DNA of 64,000 nt, taken from Siphonodentalium dalli (Eukaryota > Mollusca > Scaphopoda > Gadilida > Siphonodentaliidae). Each line of letters begins with the position of its first letter. Within the stretch, counting starts at the first letter, position 1. The notes beneath the pieces were generated by a model. The model did not search any database and had not been told where the DNA came from. It saw nothing but the letters and a program-made list of their open reading frames with translations. This document shows, one piece after another, positions 1 through 10,490 of the stretch. The DNA lies in assembly GCA_032622095.1 (NCBI GenBank), contig CP136067.1, positions 128,913,990 to 128,977,989 on the forward strand, written 5' to 3'. Both the position numbers and the translations under genes were made by a program.

Positions 1-498
1 CCACCGTAAACTGACGAAAACCACCGTACATTGACGAAAACCACCGTACACTTACGAAAACCACCGTACACTTACGAAAACCACCGTACACTGACGAAAA
101 ACCACCGTACAGAGCGAAAAACCACCGTACATTGACGAAATCCACCGTACACTGACGAAAACCACCGTACACTTACGAAAACCACCGTACACTGACGAAA
201 ACCACCCTACACTGACGAAAACCACCGTACACTGACGAAAACCACCGTACACTTACGAAAACCACCGTACACTGACGAAAACCACCGTACACTTACGAAA
301 ACCACCCTACACTGACGAAAACCACCGTACACTGACGAAAAACCACCGTACAGAGCGAAAAACCACTGTACACTGATGAATACCACAGTACACTGACGAA
401 AACCACCGTACAGTGACGTAACCGTACAGTGACGAAAAACCACCGTACAGTGACGAAAAACCACCGTACAGTGACGAAAAACCACCGTACAGTGACGA
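1..498. repeat. 20-bp tandem array, cut by window edge
   Basis: About 24 head-to-tail copies of a 20-bp unit (core CCACCGTACACTGACGAAAA) with point variants and some 21-bp units carrying an extra A. The array runs into the left window edge, so its full length is unknown. Short minus-strand open frames here are by-products of the repeat and I do not call them genes. Confidence 0.95.
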
Positions 499-693
499 AC
501 GTCTTACGAAACCTATTTTACTTTTTATTTCAATTATATTGTATAAAATAACATGCTTAGAACAAGAAGTGCTACAAAAAAGAGTTAGGTGCTATTTTGT
601 TTGAAGGGGTACTGTACACTAAATCAGGATATATGCAACATCAATTTTAGCCATGGATGAGTACAAAATACACGCACGTGATCTATAAACGAT

Positions 694-764
694 GTAAACA
701 ACATGGTAATTATAATGAAAGTTAATCATAACCGCATTTCCATTATACTTACCATGTTGTTTAC
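694..764. repeat. Short inverted repeat (hairpin)
   Basis: A left arm starting GTAAACAACATGGTAA (694-721) pairs with a right arm ending TTACCATGTTGTTTAC (737-764), with a loop of about 15 nt. Only about three mismatches are seen over 28 bp. It may be the core of a small palindromic element; no target duplication is evident. Confidence 0.7.
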
Positions 765-884
765 AGTGCAGAAGGGTTCAATTTCACCGGTGGGAAATGT
801 TCAGATAATAAGTCCAACAAACGACATATGCATAGTAGTACACTGTTCATTGTTTCTGGACAACCCTCCATATGAATGCTAGAC

Positions 885-946
885 TATTCCAAAGTATACT
901 TATATTACAGAATGGGGGAATCCATTTAGTATAGAAAGGGTTAATA
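885..946 (-). mobile_element. Fragment of CCCTTTC..TACTGAATGG MITE family (M)
   Basis: The terminal segment GGAATCCATTTAGTATAGAA followed by AGGGTTAA matches, in reverse orientation, the family end seen at 49,360 and the fragments near 28,867 and 31,717. The end reads TTAACCCTTTC when reversed, which fits piggyBac-like elements (TTAA target, CCY terminus). Only the terminus is recognisable. Confidence 0.5.
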
Positions 947-1614
947 TATAGCGACTGAATCGACTAGGCCCATAATACATAAAATTTTTGATTTAGAAGC
1001 CTGACTATACCCGACCATAAATTTCTCAACCAAACATTTTATGTTATCTGACCTAGATAACGGTTATCCTACCCCATTACCCATTATATAATAGATCACA
1101 CTCGCACATAAAAGCGTCTTTATTCTGCTTCCCTTCGCTTATTTCGTTAGCATGTATGCTCCATAAATTACAAGCTACCACAAAACTACGCCAACACGAA
1201 CGGCACGAGGCGGCGTGGGACATTTAATCACTTTTGATGACGTACTTCTGTCAACATGATCTCGTACTGTGCGGGTAACTTACCGAAGGATTTTCAACAT
1301 TACATTGCAAAGTGGGCTATAATACTAGACAAGAAAACTAAGATGCATGCATCAGGTCGGCCGTGAACTATCTACCATAGAATTGTTGTAGCTATCGATT
1401 ATACATTTTGGAACACCTGTTTGTATGTATGTGTGTATGCATGAATGCATGTTTGTATGTGTTATAGACTCTAACACTGCTCGACTGATCCGACTCGGAT
1501 TTGGTATTTAACGTGTCAACTTGACCTCGCTCATAGGCATGTTTCTGGACCTTGACCGATCCGACTAAAAATTTGTGTGTAGGACTACTTCGATCCCGGG
1601 AGCAATATTGACGG

Positions 1615-2050
1615 GTCCAATTTCACGTGGGACCATGTTCTCGAACGTGCTGATGTAGGCATGTTTCTGGACTATTTGGACGGGTCAAATCTTGATCCCG
1701 ACCTGACTTTGACATTCAAAAAGATCAATTCAAGGTCAAATCTGGTAAAACGAAGTATTTCAACGAAATATAATACCTACTGTTACTTTTGTCCCAGGAG
1801 TGTTTCGGGTGGGTCAAATTATGACCCTGACCTGATCTTGACATTCAAAATTGTCAATTCAAGGTCAAATCGGGTAAAGCCGGGCGGATTTCGACGGGTA
1901 CTTTTGTCGTGACTTTTGTCCGGGGAGTGTTTTGGGCGGGTCAAATTGTGACCCGACATGACGTTCACCTTTAAAATGGTCAATTCAAGGTTAAATCGCG
2001 CAATTCTCCGAAAATCAGAGGGGAACATCCCGGACGAAGTAGGGTCCACC
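1615..2050. repeat. Degenerate 127-129 bp direct repeats
   Basis: GGGTCAAAT recurs at 1682, 1811 and 1938 (spacings 129 and 127). Each is followed by a similar block of GACCTGA..TTGACATTCAAAA..GTCAATTCAAGGTCAAAT. A weaker first copy starts near 1615. Open frames of 76 and 83 codons across the block reflect the repeat, and their predicted peptides are not recognised. Confidence 0.8.
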
Positions 2051-3611
2051 AGCTACTATTATATATATCTAGATTTAGTTACAAACTAAATACCTGTATA
2101 TTGTACAAAGAAATGTTTGACAAATATATCTGTATCAATATTACCATACGGGTCATTAAAATAGATACGACGAAACAAATTTTGAAGGGTGCATGGTATC
2201 AGGTAAATTTTTATATTTCAAATGATGACAGGAATGCGGAAAGTTGAAGTACCTACGTAATACTGGCTATCCGAATGAAGAGATATACATGTATATAAAA
2301 ACCAAAATAGAAGATGACTGCTGGCGACAATGTTTTCCAAAAAAATTCAAAGCATTCGATAGCTCCCATCTAGTTGTCAGCCCGAATATCAATATAAAGT
2401 GTGGTGACTATCAGATGAGGGATATGACTGTACAGTTGCTAAACAATTCAGTCACGCAAAAGAGGATCAAACAGTAAGATACCAAATTGCTGCCTGTGGT
2501 AATGTTTTTTAACGAAATTCGGGAAAATTAGATTACTCTCCCCCTGGTTATCCAGAAGATCATTGTGGAATCTGGTGACGATCGGACAAGGGGTGTCGTC
2601 TGTAGGATCAACCAAATTATTTAGCCATAAAAATAGTAAAATTCAAGATCACCGCTGGCAGTGATGTCTTCACAAGGACAGCTTGAGAACAAAACATGGC
2701 TCACATCTAGCGGTGACCCAAACTATCCACATGAGAAAAAGTTCTCCAATAAAAGCTGGCTGCAGGGTGCGCCAATTGATTCAAATTCGAAATTTAACAG
2801 GGTGTACTGCTTGTGGCCATGTTTTCCCCGCAAATTTGATAGACTGATGGACAAAACCACTGAATCCGTTGAATCAATATACATGTATACATGGATTAAT
2901 GTATATGCATTGTTATACACAGTACTGGTATATAAAGGTACTGAAAATAACAATATTACTAGTATACACAAAATAAACCATATATCATGGCTATGGGTTC
3001 TAATATCCGAATATGACAGCTGATAACTTGGTGTGAATTGAAGAGTGGTGGTGTCTTACGCATATCTAACCCTCCATGTTAGAAACATGCCATTAAATGT
3101 CATAAGTATAATCTAGCTTGAGGACAGAAGTTATCCATAAAAACCCCCCTTAATTCAACCAGGTCCTCGCGCGATGTATGGTCGATCACATGATGATCTA
3201 TAGGGGGGGGGGGATTAGAATTGTTGTATAAAAACAGCACTGCATGTAAATATAAAATAAAATAGTGCTACATCTTATTACAGATTATTGCCATATATAA
3301 TCAGTGACTATACAGACAGTCTGACAAAATAAAGTTTCAGTGACACTCTATCCGAAGAGGGGAATAATTCCATCTGTTACAGTCAATGGAGCAATTATGA
3401 ATCTGGAAAGGTGAAATTTCTAAGTAATACTAGATATCGACATGACGCGATAACATATAACGTAAATGCAATATGGCCGCTGGCGACCATTTTTTCCTAT
3501 AAAATTAAAAAAATTTGATAGCTCTCATCTGATAGATCAATATCAAGATAAATATGAAGTTTAGTGATGATCGGATGAGTGAAGTGGACTGTGCTAAACG
3601 GTTTAGTAATG
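2051..3611. repeat. Unannotated DNA with degenerate dispersed repeat units
   Basis: No gene recognised. A motif around TGTTTTCC..AAATTTGATAG..CTC recurs near 2331, 2818 and 3485 in the same orientation with extensive decay, suggesting an old repeat of several hundred bp. A G11 tract lies at 3203-3213. Open frames of 77-120 codons are not convincing. Confidence 0.45.
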
Positions 3612-3915
3612 CTTAAAAAGATTTTTACCTTAATATTTTTATGTTCACTTTATAAACTTCACTGAGTCATCTTTGTCATGTATTGAGTTTGATATCTGTT
3701 GTTAACAGTTTATAAATCATGTATGTCTCATGTTTGTTATTTTAATTTATGTGTTTATTATCATTAAATAAAGTTGAATTCCTTAAAAAGATTCTTACCT
3801 CAATGTTTTTATGTTCACTTTATAAACTCCACTGCGTCATCTTTGTCATGTATTGAATTTGATATATTTTGTTAACAGTTCATAAATTATGTATGTCTCG
3901 TGTTCGTTATTATAT
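3612..3915. repeat. 170-bp tandem duplication with AATAAA-like tail
   Basis: Two copies begin CTTAAAAAGATT.TTACCT at 3612 and 3782. They align closely through TTCACTTTATAAAC and CATCTTTGTCATGTATTGA to about 3910. The first copy continues into ATTAAATAAAGTTGAATTCC, which resembles a retroposed 3' end with a polyadenylation signal. This could be a duplicated SINE or LINE tail, but no diagnostic protein or tRNA part is visible. Confidence 0.7.
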
Positions 3916-5074
3916 TATATACACTTTATAGTGTGTTTCAGAACGAAAACAAAATGAATAAAATCAACAAATTTGTAAATTTAAAAACAATTCAAACGTT
4001 GTTGTATTCCATGTCCCAGCCCGGACATATACACCAAATTTCAATAATATTCATTGAGAAACAACGGATCAAACGCCATATAACACCCCGTATGCATCTT
4101 TTATTCCGAGTTGGCCTTTTATTCCGAGTTGGCACGCGCCGATTGGGCGAGTTAGCCCATGGGGCGAGTTAGCCGATTCCGACACCTTTTCTATTTGCAG
4201 CAGGTTAAGTTAACGCGTAATTTAATTTACAAAGTTCCCCAATTGGTATCGTAAATAGAGCGACCTTATTTGACAGAGAATGCCTCTGTTATTGATTATA
4301 AAGTTGCTATACATTAAAAACGACAATTCACATGCTCGTTCAAGCGCAGTAGTCTATTTTCCCCATGTTAAAGGACATCCACAAATACTAAATAACGCTA
4401 ACTTACTGCCGAATGTTTTACACGACAACTGTTAACATATTTGGGCTGAATTCATCTGACGCGGTATTATTCCTCAAAATAAACAACAAAACCATCGTTA
4501 CTTGGAAATGTAGTTTGGGCTAACATTTACATAAATCCTCCATATCATTATTCCGACGAACACGTCAGATGAAAAAGTCACATGAAGTAACCGGCCAAAT
4601 TGGCCGAAATGATCTTGATAGTCGCAGATATTATTTACAATTTCTTTGGCTGTTTGCCAGAAACTCGTGCCGCCGTCATCGGTACCTTTTTAAAGTGCAC
4701 GATTAAGTCAGTTCGAAGTTCATATAGGACCGAACAACAAACGATACTATAATGAAACCAATGGAAACCACTTGGAGGACACTTCATGCAAACATTTTGA
4801 CTGCTAATGTCAACCCGTTTCGATAAAGTGAAAAATAATTAGCTTAAATTACAGTAGCATTGACGACTTATTATGGACTTGTTTGGGTGTGTGAAACTGG
4901 TAAGTTAGTACTCATGTACTATGCCAACTGGGAGAATGTAGCATTCTTCTAACATCGCCGAAAATCTCAATGAAATCGACCATACCACTCCATAGAAAAC
5001 ACCATCTGAACTACGATCATTGAGGGTGATTGCATTCAACTAATATATAAGAATGACTGTGTTGACAATTTGGA
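3916..5074. other. No gene recognised
   Basis: AT-rich DNA. The only local structure seen is a short run of GAGTTGGC/GAGTTAGCC words at about 4108-4182. No long open frame, RNA gene or repeat-family member is supported. Confidence 0.5.
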
Positions 5075-5078
5075 TTAA

Positions 5079-5755
5079 AGGCCCACTTAATTTTCGAATC
5101 ACCAGATCACATTATATACTATGGAAGCGTATTGGTGCCACATAAAAATAAAAATTTGGGTCCCAGTATGTCCTAATTAGGAGATAGTAAGTCTAATTAG
5201 GAGATAGTAAGTCCTAATTAGGAGATACTAAGTCCTAATTAGGATACTAAGTCCTAATTAGGAGATACTATCTCCTAATTAGGACTTACTATCTCCTAAT
5301 TAGGACTTACTATCTCCTAATTAGGACATACTGGGACCCAATATGTGGCACCAATACGCTTCCATAATATACAACATATTCAATATTATACACCATTTGA
5401 AAGGGGAAGCTCCAAAACATTGTATTATCAACTTATTCAGTGTTATAAACTGGGAACATGTTGTTTTTGCCAAGGCACTAAGGTCTGTTGGTGCTTAATT
5501 TTGACACAGACTGTACTTCTCAACGGAAGGGGAATAACTATATCTCTTAGTTTGAATTCTGCTGCATTGTGGGTTGACAAGGGGGGAGTCTTGGAATTAA
5601 TCTAAGAATCTCTATCACTTAGTGGACACTCCAAGGCTACAGCTGTTCCATATTCTGGTGGAATATATATATTTTTGGTTCCTCTTCCAAAAGGTATATA
5701 ATATGAAATATGTTTTGTATAATGTTATCTGGGCATTCGAAAATTAAGTGGGCCT
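5079..5755. mobile_element. TTAA-flanked MITE, family B, with a nested insertion
   Basis: Terminal inverted repeats AGGCCCACTTAATTTTCGAA lie at both ends, each followed on the outside by TTAA (5075-5078 and 5756-5759). A second copy at 48,872-49,307 aligns over the whole interior in opposite orientation and lacks the 243-bp insertion at 5122-5364. TTAA targets are typical of the piggyBac and Kolobok superfamilies. The AGG terminus is not the CCY of piggyBac, so the superfamily is open. No transposase is encoded; the 86-codon frame at 5345-5605 is not recognised. Confidence 0.85.
5122..5364. mobile_element. Nested foldback with eight CTAATTAG palindromes
   Basis: Arms TGGAAGCGTATTGGTGCCAC (5122 on) and its complement ending at 5364 are flanked by TA on both sides (5120-5121, 5365-5366). 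The interior is eight spaced copies of CCTAATTAGG at about 20-bp intervals; their flanks switch orientation in the middle, so the whole element folds back. It interrupts a family B element whose other copy is uninterrupted, which fixes the boundaries. Confidence 0.85.
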
Positions 5756-5759
5756 TTAA

Positions 5760-6019
5760 TATTCGTAAAAATAATAACTTTGAGCAAGATTATTCTCCAT
5801 TTCTATTTGATCACCCCACCGGGGTGTTTCACATCACTTTGACGTAGAAGTGTCCAAATTTTGATACCCTAAATGTGGCTACACAATTATAAGTGTGTCT
5901 GTCACAGTCCCCTGGATAAATATACCAACTATACAAATAAACTATACAGTATATAGTATAATATATTGGTATATTTAGTATTTTTCCACTGGAGCCTGTG
6001 TTTCGTGTTACTGTATCAT
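5760..6019. other. No feature recognised
   Basis: AT-rich spacer between two transposable elements. No gene or repeat is supported. Confidence 0.4.
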
Positions 6020-6028
6020 GGTAGTGTC

Positions 6029-6575
6029 TAGACCAATTTTCTCGGTCTTAGGATATCGGTTGGGTGATGCTGTTTTGGACCGAGTCCCGACTTTCATTCA
6101 AAAGACGTACTGCATGCATGTACACGTGGAGCCCTGAATGTGATTAATCATCTCACATATCCGCGAATAATCTGTCTTCAAACTGATATATCATTTACTT
6201 TGAGAGAAAAAAGGTATTGTGGTGATACGATCGTTTAATGTATTGCTTACATGCATTTTATGATTGCGCTACAAATAGAAATTCTCTGGAAAACAGGGCT
6301 TTGTTTACTTTAATATATCGATGCTTTGACATTTAACGGACCTCTGATATTATACATGTTTGATATCATCATGCTTGGGAAAGGCGGCCCTCTGTGCGTG
6401 TACAGAAAGCTTCTATTTGCCATAATCCGAAAAAATAAAAGCAAGATAGCGCCCTCCCACGGTTCTGGGCGTAAAGTCCGTTATAGCAGAGTAACGGGCT
6501 GGGACTCGGTCCAAAACAGCATCATCCCAACCGATATCCTATAAGATGTTGTGGACCGAGAAGACTTGGTATATA
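6029..6575. mobile_element. Foldback element with 9-bp target duplication (family H)
   Basis: The left arm (6029 to about 6093: TAGACCAATTTTCTCGGTC, then GGATATCGGTTGGG) pairs with the right arm (about 6497-6575), with a ~13-nt indel between the outer and inner blocks. GGTAGTGTC occurs exactly at 6020-6028 and 6576-6584, a perfect 9-bp direct repeat outside the arms. Long terminal inverted repeats plus a 9-bp duplication fit a non-autonomous Mutator-like element. The 72-codon frame inside is not recognised. Confidence 0.8.
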
Positions 6576-6584
6576 GGTAGTGTC

Positions 6585-7173
6585 GTAATCTAATGAAAGA
6601 ACGATCGACTGTCGCTATCCGCCTCGTGAACTCCACCAACAAACAGTTATCGGAATATCCGCTTGCTCTCGAATATAAAGTTGACTATAGTGAGTAAAGC
6701 TAAATTATATTAAGCGTGCACGAAAGGCGGAGGGGGGCAAAATTCAAGAGATAATCTCATTAGTCTTGTCATAGTACATAACTTCCGTACATAAGTGTAA
6801 TATATATTTTCCAGACTATATCGATCCAGAGATGCGAAACAGAAAGCTGGCCTCAAAGCCAATATAAATAAATTGCTAGATTTACATCAAACTTTTTCAG
6901 AGAAATGGAATATCCTATCTTATATGGTATGGCCTTAAAAGTTAATCTTTAACATTATAGCGGTACAGTGACAAGAAACTGGAGACACCCGTGGGCGTTA
7001 GGAGATATTTAGTAATGACAAGTAATAATATATTGTGACCCTGGTTTAATTCATAAGGATTAAAGCATTCTATAAGGGTATCCAAATACACAATGATATG
7101 GTGTCGGTTACAATGCATTAGTTAAGTTACATCAGCTCAAAACGAGAATGTAAAACCGCCCAGAGTGTGAGTT
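6585..7173. other. No gene recognised
   Basis: AT-rich spacer with no supported feature. Confidence 0.4.
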
Positions 7174-7210
7174 GTTGTCGACAAGCCTGCAAATAGTATG
7201 TCTGTCAGTT

Positions 7211-7302
7211 GCAGAATGAGGTCCCCAGATGGTGAACTTAGTAACGCTACCCCACACAGCGGGCTAGTATCACAAATTTCACCCTATAGGAACCTCATTC
7301 TG
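7211..7302. repeat. Hairpin 1 of double-hairpin element
   Basis: Near-palindrome from GCAGAATGAGGTCCCCAGAT to CCTCATTCTG. It is more decayed than hairpin 2 (several mismatches in the stem). Confidence 0.8.
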
Positions 7303-7437
7303 TTTAGGCCCGACTGGGAAGTTTCTATATCCCCTAATTTGCAGAAGATAAAATGCATAATCAATGGGTGACCATCACCAACTTCATCTAGGGAACTTAA
7401 ATCTGATCCTAGATCTCCCATAGCAGTTTAGGCCTAA

Positions 7438-7530
7438 GCAGAATGCGGTTCATAGAGGGTGAATTTAGTGACGCTAGCCCGCCGTGCTGGATAGCGTCAC
7501 TAAATTCACCCTCTGGGGATGTCATTCTGC
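7438..7530. repeat. Hairpin 2 of double-hairpin element
   Basis: Near-palindrome starting GCAGAATGCGG and ending GTCATTCTGC. The stem GTGAATTTAGTGACGCTA pairs with its complement almost without mismatch. Confidence 0.85.
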
Positions 7531-7562
7531 GAATGACAGACACACTATTTGTCGAGACAATT

Positions 7563-7970
7563 GAACTGCATAGTTAATAGAATACTTGCATGCCTCACTT
7601 CATAACTATTTGAGAAATAACAAGTGATTCGTTTAAATCTTATTGTTGCATTCGCAATGAGCGTCAGTAATAAAATTGTTAAAGGCACCAAACTAAAGCA
7701 CAATAAAATAGACAACCTTTGTTGGTATAATGTTTATATTTGTTATATGTCCCCGTCTCTGCACCTTACAGCACGATGATACACGTGTAATGCTTATAAG
7801 CGAAGTGGGGAGTTTGTTGCAGATGTTGGATTTTGTTTACAAAACAATGGATATAAAAATTGTCAAAAGCTTGTAACTGGGGTAATATATTAACAATGTT
7901 TTGCGGTCTGTTATATTCGGGATCGAGTTATATATTTTCAAAGGGTGCGCCGCTTTAGACAATAGCTAAA
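7563..7970. other. No gene recognised
   Basis: AT-rich spacer with no supported feature. Confidence 0.4.
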
Positions 7971-8055
7971 CGATAGACCAAAACTAATGTATCTTAATTT
8001 GGCTTCGTTTATGAATTAGTTACACAGTTAAGATAAATTAGTTGTTGGTCTATCG
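7971..8055. repeat. 85-bp inverted repeat
   Basis: CGATAGACCAAAACTAATGT at 7971 pairs with the complement ending ATTAGTTGTTGGTCTATCG at 8055; the loop is about 30 nt. It is a likely short palindromic MITE. No second copy is seen in this window. Confidence 0.75.
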
Positions 8056-8126
8056 TGAACAATGGCCAAAATCAACTTACATCCTCTTGACTGTAATTAG
8101 GTGACCATATTAAAACAATATGTTAA

Positions 8127-8574
8127 AGATGCATAATCCGAATTAAGGCTCCCAAATTACTTTTTTTTTGGCTTCGGGGGTAAAACATATTTTATTCGAG
8201 TCGAGGAACTAACCCATCAAAGTTCAGAGTGATCAGATATCGATTTTTGAAATCTATTATTTTTCACCACCCATACTTTTTAGTGGCCCAGTAAAACGTC
8301 GACGAGAAGACGGTCTCGGAACAAATTGCGGATGAAGATAGATTACTAAAAAACAAGTAGCTTTTTTGTGTCAGATATTTGACAAACCGGCAAAATTTCT
8401 TTGAAATTTGTTTGATAAATAACACGTTTTGGGCAATTTATACTATAGTTGACTGTGGTTAGCATTATTTTTGGGCAATTAATCGATTCTGATAACTGAA
8501 GCGGCATTTAAATTGTTTTTGTTGTTATTGGAATCTGATGATATGGGGACCATCGAATCGGATTGAGTATACCT
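8127..8574 (+). mobile_element. TTAA-flanked MITE, family C, copy 1
   Basis: Flanked by TTAA (8123-8126, 8575-8578). Ends read AGATGCATAATCCGAATTA and the complement of AGGTATACTCAATCCGATT, imperfect inverted repeats of about 18 bp. The same ~450-bp body recurs at 17,938, 30,094, 32,951 and 58,421. No protein is encoded. The TTAA duplication suggests mobilisation by a piggyBac- or Kolobok-type transposase; the superfamily is inferred. Confidence 0.85.
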
Positions 8575-8578
8575 TTAA

Positions 8579-9791
8579 CACATAATTGGTGCGTTAGTTA
8601 TCTATCGGAGATAGTCACCTTAAATCATCACTGGGACCGCCTTGTTATAATTGAAGCAACCATTGTCTAAATAATTTCAATCATATAAATATACTTGAGT
8701 GTTACCTTCAGAAAAAAGACCTTGGTTGTGAGGTAAATGGACACATATATACGTACAAGTCTTTAATATGTCGTGAATAATATACAAGTGGTGTATACAA
8801 ATGTGACACACCGATGACCCTAGTATCAGAGTAGTCGAACCTCTACATATTAGAGGCTCGGAAGTAGACTAGAACAAGCATGATATCTTGGGGAATTGTA
8901 TTTACTTATATACCATTTGGGTGAATACATAATGAGGTGTTTGGTAATACACATCGGGATTGGTCCCGCTGTTATGGTCATTTTCTATGATCATATTTGG
9001 GAGCCGTTTTCATTGTGTGTATGTCTTGGCTGGGAGTAAGATGTGTGAGGTTTCCTTAAGGAACCGAACACGGATATTCGAGTTTTGGTTCTACCTATAT
9101 GGATACTGATATAATATACACGTAGTGTTATATGTCCTTGAATCAAGTTATGGGAATATAATGGGGCATGTGTAATTATGTCACATGGTTAGGACAGTTC
9201 GGATTTTTTTTTAAATCCGCGAAAATGAAAATTCGAGGAGAATAGCAGAACATATTGACCAGGCCCGGTTGTGGTTAAAACAGTATTGAGTCTCGTCTCC
9301 CTCTGATAACTTTCAAAGGTATTCAAACAGAATATAAAGCTAAGCAATAAGTCAGCTACCAACAAACACAAGTGGGACACCAGAGAAATCGTATATAAAG
9401 CAAACAAATCAACTCTTATATGCCTACTCTCCATTCACTTTAACAATGCTTCAAGCAAATATAATTACAAGCGATCACGGGAGCATATTGACGACAGCAA
9501 ACATGGACTCCCTGTACATCTAGCATTCACCTATATTTAAACACATAAACTGTCCATTATAAAGAACTATCGATGGGAAACATTTCTTTGTGTTTCGGGT
9601 CAAGAGGAACATGCGTGGGGCGAGTAATTTCGTTCACGCAATGTTGTCGAAGTATGCATGCGCGTGGTTAAAGGAAATTCCACATCTGTTGCAGATGTAA
9701 GCTCGCGCGCCCTTTGGGTCGAATATGCCTCGGGATGACAATGCAGGAATGCTTTATCGTGATATCATAGGATGTCCCCTTGACACGGCCT
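8579..9791. other. No gene recognised
   Basis: AT-rich sequence. An 81-codon minus-strand frame at 9189-9434 has no recognisable domain. No repeat-family member identified. Confidence 0.45.
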
Positions 9792-9908
9792 TGTCGTATG
9801 TACCGTATGGTTCGCCCGACATAACTTTTTAAACACATATGCATGTCGGTTGTCGTCTGTACCGTATGGTTCGCCCGACATAACTTTTTAAACACATATG
9901 CATGCCGG
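9792..9908. repeat. 59-bp tandem duplication
   Basis: ACCGTATGGTTCGCCCGACA starts at 9802 and again at 9861. The copies are nearly identical through AACTTTTTAAACACATATGCATG. Confidence 0.9.
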
Positions 9909-9947
9909 ATTATAGGTCACTTTGAACATTTGTCAAACTATAATTTA

Positions 9948-10490
9948 GGCAAAAACAAAAAACTTGTCTGTTTCCGATAACATTGGGAAAAGTTTCCAGA
10001 CAGGCAGGCAGGGATTTTTGTTTTTTTTTTGCAATTTTTTTTAAAACCCTTTTTGCTGTAAGTGATATAATAGCGTATAGTTACTATCCTATGGAATATG
10101 GTAGATCAATGTGTATTGAAACTGAGGCCAAGCGTTGGATAAAAACATGTTGTCCCTTGAATTCATTCATTCTGCAGTATAAATCTCTACGAACATTAAT
10201 AACCAACTAATGTTTTGCTTTTGGGATTGGGAAAACGATCAATATTCACATTGACACTCTAACTTACTCAATGTTGGTAGAGATCTTACTGCGGAGTGAA
10301 TGAATTCAAAATGTTTTTATTCAATGCTTGGCCTCAGTTTCAATACACATGGATCTACCATATTCCACGGGACCGTAACTACGTTATTATACCGCTTACA
10401 GCTGAAAGGTTCTAAAAAAAAATTGCAAAAAAAAATAAAATCCATGCCAGTCCAATGTTATCGGAAACAGAGAAGTTTTTTGTTTTGCCC
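9948..10490. mobile_element. Long foldback element, family G, copy 1
   Basis: Left arm (9948 to about 10,198) starts GGCAAAAACAAAAAAC; right arm (about 10,275-10,490) ends GTTTTTTGTTTTGCC. The arms pair through TTTCCGATAACATTGG, GGAATATGGTAGATC, GAAACTGAGGCC and TGAATTCATTCA. A unique centre of about 75 bp separates them. A second, opposite-orientation copy is at 45,730-46,110. Arms of about 240 bp around a small centre mark a foldback-type element; no target duplication is clear. Open frames inside are by-products. Confidence 0.85.

Larger units (their letters stand above)
499..1614. other. Mostly unannotated AT-rich DNA
   Basis: No gene recognised. It contains a hairpin (694-764), a TGTA-rich microsatellite (about 1419-1461) and a reverse-orientation fragment of the CCCTTTC/TACTGAATGG repeat family (about 885-946). 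A GGGGTACTGTAC word near 606 recurs near 46,166 and probably marks another dispersed repeat. Confidence 0.6.
7174..7562. mobile_element. Double-hairpin element, family E, copy 1
   Basis: Two separate ~92-nt near-palindromes (7211-7302 and 7438-7530) each start GCAGAATG and end in its complement, with an internal GTGAATTTAGTGACGCTA..CCCGC stem. Outside them, AATAGTATGTCTGTCA on the left pairs with TGACAGACACACTATT on the right, followed by TTGTCGACAA-like ends. The element is therefore inverted at two levels. No protein is encoded and I know no named family to assign it to. Confidence 0.8.

Noticed and set aside
1-498. CRISPR-like array
   Set aside because: Units are contiguous with no unique spacers, and there are no cas genes. 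The same holds for the other ten arrays; all are simple satellites in eukaryote-like DNA.
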